A stretch of DNA of 64,000 nt from an uncultured Collinsella sp. (lineage in GTDB: Bacteria > Actinomycetota > Coriobacteriia > Coriobacteriales > Coriobacteriaceae): NCBI GenBank assembly GCA_937989875.1, contig CALKBO010000015.1, positions 14,347-78,346 on the forward strand, given 5' to 3'. Made by a program: the position numbers and the translations under genes. A model generated the notes under the pieces. The model was not told the DNA's origin. It did no database searches and worked only from the letters and a program-made list of their open reading frames with translations. How positions within the stretch are numbered: position 1 is the stretch's first letter; the number at the start of each line of letters is the position of its first letter. Positions 16,414 through 25,200 of this stretch are shown here, one piece after another.

Positions 16414-17634
16414 TTATGCCCCAACTTGGCCGCTCGCGTCCCAGAGCACGTTATCGGCGAGCGCGATTAGCACCTGCTGACAACGAACGATATCGGCATG
16501 GGGCACATATTCGTTGGGCTTGTGCGCGAGCGCGAGCGACCCGGGACCGTAGCTCATGCAATTGTGGTTACCTGTCTTGCCGGCAATGACGGCGGTGTCG
16601 GTGTAGCCGGTAAAGAAGCCGACGGTCGTGTCCGCGTCCGTCACGTCATCGGCGGCACGCCTGAGCGCTGCTAGAAGGGGAGAGTTCGGGTCGCGCTCGA
16701 TGGCGGGGCGGTCGCCTGTCACGGTATAGCTTCCATGGCAACCGGGGACCGCGGCTTCGGCGACGGCGATGGCCTGCTCTACCATGCGCGTCGCGGCGGC
16801 TGTATCGGTCGGCGGGGTCAGGCGCATGTCGACCCAGACTTTGGCGCGGTCGGGTACGACGTAGGGGCGATATCCGCCCTCGATTTGGCCAAACGTGATG
16901 GTCGAAGGCCCCAGCTCATCGTGCGCGGGAAGCGCCGCAAACGCGCGACGGAGCGAACACACGACCTCGGCCATGGCGGCGACGGCATCCGCGCCCTTCC
17001 ACGGTTGGCTCGCATGCGCCGTCACGCCAGCCATTTCAATCTCGAACCACGTGCGGCCCTTGTGTGCCACCTGGATTTGCCCGTCGGTGGGCTCGGTGTC
17101 CAGCACCCATTCGCGTGAGCCGACCCAGCCGGCATCGATAGCCGCCTCTGAGCCACGCATAAAGTCTTCCTCGTCGACCGAGCAGATGAGTGAAAAGCCG
17201 CGGTGGGGCAGCTCGCCTTCTGCCGCCACGCGCTCGAGCGTATGGACCAGTGCGGCAATGGCGCAGGCCAGGCCACCCTTCATATCGCAGGCACCACGGC
17301 CGTAGAGTTTATCGTTGCGCACGATCGCTCCGAGCGGCGGAATGTCCGCGTCCCAGCCATCGCCCAAGGTGACGGTATCCATATGGCAGATGTAGACGAG
17401 CCGTGGCTCGTCGCTTTGGCCCGGCACGGTGACCATTAGATTGCGGCGTCCGGGGAGTACTTCGTGCTCTGCAATCTGCACAGCATCGAGTACCGGATAG
17501 CTCAGCTGCGCCAACCGTTCCTCAACCAACGCTTTGATATAGCGTTCAATCTCGCCCTCATACGCACCTGGGTCGGAACTGTCGATCCGCACGAGCCCCT
17601 GCGTAAGCCGCCAAGCAAAATCTGTATCAACCAT
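16414..17634 (-). CDS. M20-family metallopeptidase (ArgE/DapE/carboxypeptidase G2-like)
   Basis: A 406-residue zinc hydrolase. Metal ligands are seen in 'VYICHMDTV', 'GRGACDMKGG' and 'SVDEEDFMRG' (the general-base glutamate pair), with the dimerisation-domain motif 'VTAHASQPWKGADAV' and a C-terminal 'HKPNEYV' histidine. It removes an amino-acid or acyl group from a small peptide or N-acyl substrate; exact specificity is open. The start at 17634 has GAGGTG upstream; the longer frame crosses a repeat-like intergenic stretch. Confidence 0.88.
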   Translation of the reverse strand: MVDTDFAWRLTQGLVRIDSSDPGAYEGEIERYIKALVEERLAQLSYPVLDAVQIAEHEVLPGRRNLMVTVPGQSDEPRLVYICHMDTVTLGDGWDADIPPLGAIVRNDKLYGRGACDMKGGLACAIAALVHTLERVAAEGELPHRGFSLICSVDEEDFMRGSEAAIDAGWVGSREWVLDTEPTDGQIQVAHKGRTWFEIEMAGVTAHASQPWKGADAVAAMAEVVCSLRRAFAALPAHDELGPSTITFGQIEGGYRPYVVPDRAKVWVDMRLTPPTDTAAATRMVEQAIAVAEAAVPGCHGSYTVTGDRPAIERDPNSPLLAALRRAADDVTDADTTVGFFTGYTDTAVIAGKTGNHNCMSYGPGSLALAHKPNEYVPHADIVRCQQVLIALADNVLWDASGQVGA

Positions 17635-17712
17635 AGGCACCTCACAGATAGTTAGGTCAACATACAGATTGTATGCCAAGAAGCGGCTCGGTGCATTTAA
17701 TGGAGGGCTCAC

Positions 17713-17749
17713 AAAAACGGGGACGCCTCTCGTGCGAAAGGCGCCCCCG
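17713..17749 (-). terminator. Terminator downstream of serA
   Basis: On the minus strand CGGGGGCGCC pairs with GGCGTCCCCG (one mismatch) and is followed by TTTTTG. A second inverted repeat (GACGGGCAG/CTGCCCGTC, 17768-17798) stands between it and the serA stop. Confidence 0.72.
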
Positions 17750-17811
17750 CGGGCATTCAATGTCAGCGACGGGCAGGTCACATGGGGAACTGCCCGTCAG
17801 ATCAGCCGGCG

Positions 17812-18975
17812 CTATTTGATCACGCGCACGCGATACATCGACGGAATCTGCTTGAGCGCCTCGATGGTGCTGCTGTCCAGGTGCTCGTCGGTGTCGAACA
17901 TGGTGTAGGCGTTCTCGCCGGCGGACTCGTTGGTCATACGCTGCACGTTGGCGTTGTCCTTGGCAAGGATTGCCGTGATCTGGCCGATCATGTTGGGCAC
18001 GTTGGCGTGCAGGCAGGCGATGCGGCTTGCGGCGCGCGCCTTGCCCATGCTGCAGGCGGGGTAGTTGACGCTGTGTGCGATGTTGCCGTTCTCCAGGTAA
18101 TCCTTGAGCTCGCTGATGGCCATATCGGCGCAGTTGGCCTCGGCTTCGCCGGTGCCGGCGCCCGAGTGCGTGGTGATAAACGTATTGGGCATCTTGACGG
18201 TCTTGGGCGTGGCAAAGTCGCAGCTAAACCAGCTCAGCTTGCCCTCGCGCAGGGCGGCGTCGACGGCGTCCTCGTCAATGATGGTTTCGCGTGCGTAGTT
18301 GATGAGCACGGCGCCCGGGGCCAGCAGGTTAATCTGCTCGGTGCTGATCATGCCGATGGTGTCGGCCTTGCTGGGCACGTGTACGGTGAGGTAGTCGCAG
18401 CCGCGGCACAGGTCCTCGAGCGTGCCCACGCGCTGTACCTCGCGGCTCAGCACCCACGCGTGCTCGACGGAAATGAACGGGTCGTAGCCGTAGACATCCA
18501 TGCCCAGGTCGACGCAGGCGTTGGCGACCTTGGAGCCTACGTTGCCCAGACCGATGACGCCGATGCGCTTGCCCTTGAGCTCGCGGCCCACAAAGGCCTT
18601 CTTGGCCTTCTCGGCGTCGACCTGGATCTCGGGGTCGTCGGCGTTGTCGCGCACCCAGTTCATCGATTGCACCACGCCACGGCTCGAGAGCACCAGCATG
18701 CCCAGGACGAGCTCCTTGACGGCGTTGCTGTTGGCGCCGGGGGAGTTAAAGACGACGACGCCCTTCTTGGCGTACTCCTCGACGGGGATGTTGTTGACGC
18801 CCGCGCCGCAGCGGGCGATGGCGCGGATGCCCTCGGGCAGCTCGTAGCCGTGCAGGTCAGTCGAGCGCATCAGGATGGCGTCGGCCTCTTCGGCGGTGCT
18901 CACAAAATCGTAGCCCTCGCCAAACTCGACTTTGCCGTCTTTGGTAATGTCGTCGATGGTTTTAATCTTGCGCAT
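17812..18975 (-). CDS. serA: D-3-phosphoglycerate dehydrogenase
   Basis: The first enzyme of serine synthesis, oxidising 3-phosphoglycerate to phosphohydroxypyruvate with NAD+. Length 387. The NAD-binding motif is in 'GKRIGVIGLGNVGSKVAN', the catalytic Arg in 'IARCGAGVNN' and the His in 'FITTHSGAGTGEA'. A C-terminal ACT-like region ('NMIGQITAILAKDNANVQRM') suggests serine feedback control. The gene follows serC in the same direction with a 68-base gap. Confidence 0.95.
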   Translation of the reverse strand: MRKIKTIDDITKDGKVEFGEGYDFVSTAEEADAILMRSTDLHGYELPEGIRAIARCGAGVNNIPVEEYAKKGVVVFNSPGANSNAVKELVLGMLVLSSRGVVQSMNWVRDNADDPEIQVDAEKAKKAFVGRELKGKRIGVIGLGNVGSKVANACVDLGMDVYGYDPFISVEHAWVLSREVQRVGTLEDLCRGCDYLTVHVPSKADTIGMISTEQINLLAPGAVLINYARETIIDEDAVDAALREGKLSWFSCDFATPKTVKMPNTFITTHSGAGTGEAEANCADMAISELKDYLENGNIAHSVNYPACSMGKARAASRIACLHANVPNMIGQITAILAKDNANVQRMTNESAGENAYTMFDTDEHLDSSTIEALKQIPSMYRVRVIK

Positions 18976-19043
18976 GAAAAACTCCTTAGCGGGTTTGTTA
19001 AAACAAGTGGTTTGAATTGGCTGGTCGGCCCGCGCGTTGCGGG

Positions 19044-20168
19044 CTAGTTAGATCGCGGACTCAAACTATGCTGCGCTTCGAAGTCCTTCATGTACGTGGC
19101 CAGTGCCTGCACGTCTTCCATGGTTACGGCGTTGTAGACGCTAGCGCGCATGCCGCCTACAAGACGATGGCCCTTGACGTTTTGAATCTGGTGCTCGGCC
19201 GCGCCTGCGACAAAGGCCGCGTCGAGCTCGGCGTCGCCGGTACGGAAGGTGACGTTGGCGATGGAGCGGCTGTCGGCCTGCGCGGTGCCATGGAACAGCT
19301 CGCTGTGCTCGAGCAGGTCATAGAGCAGGTTGGCCTTGGCACAGTTGCGCTCGGCCATGGCGGCAAGTCCGCCGGTCTCCTCGACCCAACGGAATACCTT
19401 GCCACACACGTAGATGCCAAAGGTGTTGGGCGTGTTGAGCATGGAATCCTTGGCGGCCTGGGTCTTAAGGTTCAGGTACTGCGGCGTCTGCTCAAAGGCG
19501 GGGCCATCCGCGATGAGGTCGTCGCGCACGATGATCACGGTCACGCCCGCGGCGCCGGCGTTTTTCTGCGCGCCGGCGTAGATGAGCCCGTAGCGTTCGA
19601 CGTCGAGCAGCTGCGACAGAAAGCAGCTCGAGACATCGGCGACCAGCGGCACGTCGCCGCAATCGGGCAGCTCGTGGAACATGGTGCCAAAGATGGTGTT
19701 GTTCTGGCAGACGTAGACGTAGTCGAGCCCGTCGCCCGCGGCCTCGGCGGCAATGCGCGCGTTGATGTCGGCCATGTCGGGGATGCGGTCGAAGTTGGTG
19801 TCCTCGGAGCTCGCGAGCAGCACGGCCTCGCCGTACTTGGCGGCCTCTTTGTACGCCTTGTTGGCAAAGTTGCCGGTCACGACGTAGCCGGCGCGGCCGC
19901 GGCGCATGAGGTTCATCGGGATGCCCGCAAACTGCAGCGTGGCGCCGCCCTGTAAAAACAGGACACGGTAGTTGTCGGGGATGCTCAGCAGGCGGCGCAG
20001 GGTTGCCTCGGCGTCGTCGATGATCTGCTGGTACATGCTAGATCGATGGCTCATCTCGAGCACGGACATGCCGCAACCGCGGTAGTCCATCATCTCGTCG
20101 GCGATCTCGGCGAGCACGCTTGTGGGCAGTGCGGCCGGGCCAGCTGAGAAGTTGTGCACACGTGCCAT
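19044..20168 (-). CDS. serC: Phosphoserine aminotransferase
   Basis: The second enzyme of serine synthesis, a PLP-dependent transaminase of 374 residues. It begins 'MARVHNFSAGPAALP', a SerC signature; 'FLQGGATLQFAG' binds phosphate and the PLP lysine lies in 'LIYAGAQKNAGAAGVT'. It leads a serC-serA pair; GGAG precedes the start. No serB-like phosphatase is in view unless one of the nearby HAD or histidine phosphatases takes that role. Confidence 0.95.
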   Translation of the reverse strand: MARVHNFSAGPAALPTSVLAEIADEMMDYRGCGMSVLEMSHRSSMYQQIIDDAEATLRRLLSIPDNYRVLFLQGGATLQFAGIPMNLMRRGRAGYVVTGNFANKAYKEAAKYGEAVLLASSEDTNFDRIPDMADINARIAAEAAGDGLDYVYVCQNNTIFGTMFHELPDCGDVPLVADVSSCFLSQLLDVERYGLIYAGAQKNAGAAGVTVIIVRDDLIADGPAFEQTPQYLNLKTQAAKDSMLNTPNTFGIYVCGKVFRWVEETGGLAAMAERNCAKANLLYDLLEHSELFHGTAQADSRSIANVTFRTGDAELDAAFVAGAAEHQIQNVKGHRLVGGMRASVYNAVTMEDVQALATYMKDFEAQHSLSPRSN

Positions 20169-20297
20169 CTTCTAGTCTCCCTCGTAGTCGTTTGAACGTT
20201 CGGGATACTTTAGCACAGTGGAGCGCCAGGCGCGACCGCATCACGGTAAAACTCGAGTGCGCCGCTATGATTTACAGGATGGTTACATAGGGGAGGG

Positions 20298-20471
20298 TTA
20301 TCTCGAGGCTCGCATCCGATCCGCCTCGGCCTTCGCTTGTTTCCAGGGGCGCACACGACCGTTGGTGAGGTCGTCGTAACCATGGGCGATGGTACGTTGA
20401 ATGTGATCTTCGCGTTCCTGAATGGCAGTTAGTGCGCGCGTCTGATCAGAAATAGGCTTTACGACAGGCAT
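20298..20471 (-). CDS. Small RelB/Phd-like antitoxin without a visible toxin partner
   Basis: A 57-residue protein beginning MPVVKPISDQTRAL, the usual opening of type II antitoxins, and ending 'DDLTNGRVRPWKQAKAEADR', like the toxin-binding helix of RelB-type proteins. GGAG lies 9 bases before the ATG at 20471. No RelE/ParE-like gene adjoins it, so it is an orphan, a regulator, or the remnant of a pair. Confidence 0.6.
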   Translation of the reverse strand: MPVVKPISDQTRALTAIQEREDHIQRTIAHGYDDLTNGRVRPWKQAKAEADRMRASR

Positions 20472-20699
20472 ACGAAACTCCTTACATAGAAGCATATGTA
20501 TAACTCTATGTTGAATATAGCGGAGGGTGGCGTTGGGCGTGTGCGTGCCTGCATTCGTAAGTGCGGTTGTCTGGCAAGTGTGATTTGGGGCGACCTCGTT
20601 AAAGTTTCTAAGCTGCGAAAATGACCGTTAACCGGATTAAATTTTGTTGCTCAACATTTGACACTCTGGGCGTGGTAACTTTTTTACCAACAGGTATGA

Positions 20700-20813
20700 T
20701 TATTGTCATGTGCGCCGCGCCTACCTGCCGGGTTGCGGCGCACTTGTGACAGCCTTTGACACCCTTGGAGCGTGTACTGTGGATGTAACCACAAAAAGCG
20801 TTCGGGGGGGGGG
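20700..20813 (+). promoter_or_regulatory. brxA leader with hairpin and G10 tract
   Basis: The 317 bases before brxA hold no supported gene. A TATGAT (20695) is a possible -10 box without a clear -35. GTGCGCCGC (20710) pairs with GCGGCGCAC (about 20734-20742), a strong leader stem. Ten consecutive G residues occupy 20804-20813, the last being the first base of the brxA GTG codon, so there is no ordinary ribosome site apart from the tract itself. Confidence 0.6.
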
Positions 20814-21463
20814 TGCTCACCCGCGAGCAATTCCTCCCGCATGAGATGCGCATCGTCGCTGCCCTTCGTATGCAGGGCGCAAGCGACGAGCAGGTCATTG
20901 TACGCGTAAAGAGCGAGAACCTCTTTCAATATCCCACGGAGCGCATGGTCGCCAACCGCGCAACCGTGTGCCTTCGCCGCCTTGACGCCATGGTGCCCAC
21001 GGACGCCGTATGCGCCGCGCGCGGCATCGACCCCAAAACCGCCGTCGAGGCTGCGTCATCCCTAACCAGGCTCATGGCATCCGGCACTCCCACGCAGGCG
21101 GACCAGGCCATCTTCTACAGCATGATCTGCCGCTACGATATCGTGCGCGAGCTCGTGCTCGTCGAGGTAGGGGAGCGCCTACAAAACTTCGATTATGCCT
21201 TTACGGCGGTTGACCTCAACGCCTTTATGACACGCTTTACCACGGAGTATCCGGACGCGGCCCGCTGGACTGAGGCCACGGTCAAGCGCATTAAGGGCTC
21301 GCTCCGCCAGACGCTCCGCCATGCTGGCCTTATCGGCGAGGGCCAGGGCCCGGAGTCCGAGCGCCTGTCACCACTCTTCCTCGATTCCGATGTCGAGCGA
21401 GCCTTGGTTCAGCTGGGCGAGCAGTCGCTTATCGCGGCCCTTACCGGCAGGGCGGTGATGTAG
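20813..21463 (+). CDS. brxA: BREX protein BrxA (DUF1819)
   Basis: A 216-residue small core protein of type 1 BREX; homologues bind DNA and are needed for defence in some systems. 'LFQYPTERMVANRATVCLRRLDAM' region fits the DUF1819 N-terminal winged-helix fold; 'FYSMICRYDIVRELVLVEVG' and 'ARWTEATVKRIKGSLRQTL' match the later parts. The GTG start directly abuts the G10 run. With one G fewer, an upstream GTG at 20779 would come into frame. It is followed at 2 bases by brxB. Confidence 0.85.
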   Translation: MLTREQFLPHEMRIVAALRMQGASDEQVIVRVKSENLFQYPTERMVANRATVCLRRLDAMVPTDAVCAARGIDPKTAVEAASSLTRLMASGTPTQADQAIFYSMICRYDIVRELVLVEVGERLQNFDYAFTAVDLNAFMTRFTTEYPDAARWTEATVKRIKGSLRQTLRHAGLIGEGQGPESERLSPLFLDSDVERALVQLGEQSLIAALTGRAVM

Positions 21464-21464
21464 C

Positions 21465-22157
21465 GTGGCTCCCGTCAAAAGCGCCGTCGACCCTGTTATC
21501 ACCCCGGCGACCGATCTCACCACCAATATCGGCATCCATTCCCGCAAGAGCGTCGTGGCGGCGCATGCCCGCTCCGAGTACGCCCGTCAGGAATTTGAGC
21601 GCCGCACGCAGCTTCTGCGCGAGTGCCTGTGCAACGAGGACTTTTTGGCCAACAAGGGCATAGGTAATGAGATCGGCTTCCACACCTTTTGCTATGACCC
21701 CGCGCTGGAGTTTGAAGCGCGTGCATTATTTGACGCCCTTTCACGCGATGCCGAGGCCGACAAGCTTCCGTGCACGCTCAAGGTCGTGAACCTCTACGAC
21801 GCCGTGCTGGCAATTCTCGAAAAGCGCCGTGTCCTTAAGGCCATCCCACGCCAAGAGGAGCGCCGCGGTACCCAGCGCGTGCTCGAGGACGTGGCCAAGT
21901 TCGCCTCGCCCGAGAAAGTCGCCGCGTACATCCTTGAGCAGACCGAGCCGCACGCGCCTGGGGACGTCGTTCTCCTCACCGGCGCGGGCGAGGTCTTCCC
22001 ATTCTTTCGCATGCACACGCTTCTCCACTGCATGCTTGCGGATTTTGATGAGGTGCCTGTGGTTGCCACCTATCCGGGCAGTTTCAACGGCTCTTCTTTC
22101 CAGCTCTTTAACCGCCTGCCAGCCGATAACTACTACCGCGCCATCGATATCTCGTAA
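21465..22157 (+). CDS. brxB: BREX protein BrxB (DUF1788)
   Basis: A 230-residue core BREX protein of unknown biochemical role. It has the DUF1788 features: N-terminal 'EYARQEFERRTQLLRECL' helix, central 'VNLYDAVLAILE', and the C-terminal 'VVLLTGAGEVFPFFRMHTLL...VVATYPGSFNGSSFQLF' segment, with 'YPG' near the end conserved in the family. The GTG start is two bases past the brxA stop, so they are coupled. Confidence 0.88.
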   Translation: MAPVKSAVDPVITPATDLTTNIGIHSRKSVVAAHARSEYARQEFERRTQLLRECLCNEDFLANKGIGNEIGFHTFCYDPALEFEARALFDALSRDAEADKLPCTLKVVNLYDAVLAILEKRRVLKAIPRQEERRGTQRVLEDVAKFASPEKVAAYILEQTEPHAPGDVVLLTGAGEVFPFFRMHTLLHCMLADFDEVPVVATYPGSFNGSSFQLFNRLPADNYYRAIDIS

Positions 22158-22234
22158 GCAGGGCTCCCCGCAGGCAAGTCCCTGCCGCCGACAACAACCC
22201 TTTGCCATACGTTCCCAAACCCAAAGGAGCACCC

Positions 22235-25200
22235 ATGGACAACACGATCATTCGCGACCTCTTTGCAAAAGACATCAACCGCTCCATCAACGGCGTGGTC
22301 AAGGTCCAGGATTCAAAAGATGGGTCCATCCGCCAGGAGCTTGACGAGTACGTGGTGACGCGCGAGCTGCAAGGGCACCTTGCCACGTTCTTCAAGGCAT
22401 ACGGCGATGCCATCGATGTGCGCACCGACAAGATCGGCGTGTGGATCAGTGGCTTCTTCGGTTCCGGTAAATCGCACTTCCTCAAGATGCTGAGCTACCT
22501 GCTCGAGAATCGCCAGATCGGTGGCAAGAGCGCCATCCGCTACTTTGACGGCAAAATCGTCGACCCCATGGTCGCGGCTGCCATGGAGCGCGCGTGCTCG
22601 GTGCCCACGCAGGCCATCCTCTTTAACATCGATAGCAAGGCGGGCCAGTGGAAGCAGGGTGATACGGCTCCCACGGCGCTGCTTCGCGGCTTTGAGCGCA
22701 TGTTCTACGAGGCGCGCGGCTTCTACGGCGAGGACCTCAAGCTTGCAAAGCTCGAGGACTACATCGATTCCCTGGGCAAGACCCAGGAGTTCCGCGAGGC
22801 CTTTGAGCGCGTCAACGGCGAGTCCTGGCTCCACACCCGCGATACCTACAGCTACTTTGAGGACGACGTCGTCGAGGTGCTGCAGAGCGTGCTCGGCATG
22901 AGCGAAAAGGCCGCATGGAACTGGCTCGAGGGTTCTGAGGACGAGGTTTTGGCCCCTGATGTCTTTGCCAAAAAGGTCAAGGACTACGTAGACGCTCAGG
23001 CAGCGGCCCACGGCGGCAACTTCCGTTTGCTCTTTATGGTCGACGAGGTGGGTCAGTTTATTACAAACGACAAGGACCCAAGCCTTATGCTGAGCCTTCA
23101 GACCATCGTCGAGGAGCTGGGTGCCGCCTGCGGTGGCCGCGTGTGGGTGATGGTTACGAGCCAGGAGGCCATCGACAACCTGAGCCTGCCCGTGGGCAAC
23201 GACTTTTCAAAGATCCAGGGCCGCTTCAATACCCGCCTTTCGCTCTCCAGCTCCAGCGTGGACGAGGTCATCCAGCGCCGTGTGCTCGAGAAGACCGCGC
23301 CGGCGGCCGATATGCTTGCACAGGTCTACGAGCAAGACGCCGCCGTGCTTAAAAACAACTTTACCTTTGAGGGTGGCTCGCGCTCCGACCTTGCCGGCTA
23401 CGCCAACTCCAAGGATTTTGTGGCCAGCTACCCGTTTGTGGGCTACCAGTTTAAGCTCCTGCCCGACGTGATGACCGAGGTGCGCAAGCACGGTGTCAAG
23501 GCCAAGCACATGTCAACGGGCGAGCGCTCCATGCTGAGCGCGTTCCAGGAGAGCGCTCAGGCCATCCAGTATGACCAGACCGGTGCACTCGTGCCGTTCT
23601 GGTGCTTCTTCGACACTATCTCCAAAGACCTTGAGCACGGCATCAACCAGGTGGTCGACCGCGCGGTCCGTGCGGCCGAGGACGCAAGGGGCCTTGAACC
23701 CTACGACGTTCAGGTGCTCAAGCTCCTGTACCTGATTCGTTACATCGGCTACGTTAAGGCCACGGTCGAGAACATCTCCATCTTCATGATCGACGACCTC
23801 GACGTGGACATGCGCGCCCTCAAGGACCGCGTCAAGGAGTCCCTTGCCCGCCTGGAGCGCGAGAACTACGTGGCACGCCAGGGCGATGCCTATAGCTTCC
23901 TCACCGACGAGGAGCAGGAGATAGCGCAGGAGATCGCACGCACTCCGGTCGATAACGCGCAGGTGATCGAGTCTATCAAAAAGCGCCTGTTCGACAGCAT
24001 CTACACCGCGCGTAAACTCAGCCGCGGGGCCAACGACTTTCCTTTTGACCGCTATGTGGACGGCTCAATCCACGGTGCCAGCATGGGCGGCATGGAGCTT
24101 TGCGTGGCGACTATGGCGAGCGATCTGGGCCGTGCGGACGATACCGAGCTGGCCTTGGCTTCTTCGGGCAAAGCCATCGTGGCTTTGAGCGACGAGGCGG
24201 ATTATTGGGAGACGCTCGTCAACGCCGCCAAGATCCGCAAGTACGCCAAGACGCGAAATCTCCAGGAGCTTCAGCCGAGTACGCGCCAGATCGTCGAGTC
24301 CAAGATGCGCGAGGCAGCCTATAACGAGAAAGAGGCCGATGTCCTTTTGAGCGAGGCCGTACTCCATGCACGTTGCGCGGTCAACGGCCGCATAATTGAG
24401 GTCCGCGCGGCCAAACCCGCTCAGGTCTTTGAGCAAGTGCTGGCGCAGCTGTGCGATGCGGTCTTTGAAAAGGCCGACTATATCGGCGCGCCGGTCACGA
24501 GCGATTCCGATATCCGCTCCACTCTGGCGGGCAACGTTCAAGCGGGGCTCGCTGGCATGGACGCGGGCAACACGCGTGCGCTCAAGGAGGTCGAGGACTA
24601 CCTCAAAGTTCAGCACCAGCGCCACCTGGATACCGCTATGGGCGATATCCAGCGCAGGTACCAGCAAAAGCCCTATGGCTGGCGTGAGGTTGACATCGCA
24701 AATGTGGTGGCGCAGCTTGTAGTGGAGCAGCGCGCGCAGGTGCTGTTTGGCGGTCAGACGGTTCAAGCTAACGACAGCCGCATGGTGTCGCTCCTGCGTA
24801 AGGATGCCGATAAGGCCCAGGTGCGTTTGCGCGTGCGCATGAGCGACCGGTTGCTGCGCGCCACGGGCGAGCTTATGCGTGGCCTGTTTGATCTCAAGAC
24901 CGTGCCCTCCAACGAGGATAAGCTCGTGGCCGAGCTCAAGGAGCGCCTTGAGGGCTTGCGTGAGGTGTGCGTCGCCATGGCACGCGACTACTACACGGGT
25001 ATCAAGCCGGCCTACCCGTATCCCGGTGAGGACGAGTGCGAGAAGATGCGCTCGGAGGTGGTCGACGTTCTTAAGGACCAGAGCGATTCCGAGGCGTTCT
25101 TGACCACGTTCACCAAGCACGAGGACCGCCTGTTCGATGCCAAGGAAGACTTTGACAAGGTGGTTGAGTTCTTCGAGTCCAACCAACGAACAGCGTTTGA

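Noticed and set aside
17782..19047. 421-codon plus-strand frame opposite serA
   Set aside because: Composition is Val/Gly/His/Leu-rich low complexity typical of the strand opposite a GC-rich gene; serA is certain.
20608..20898. 96-codon minus-strand frame across the BREX leader
   Set aside because: It crosses the G10 tract and the leader hairpin and lacks a ribosome site; BrxA on the plus strand is clear.
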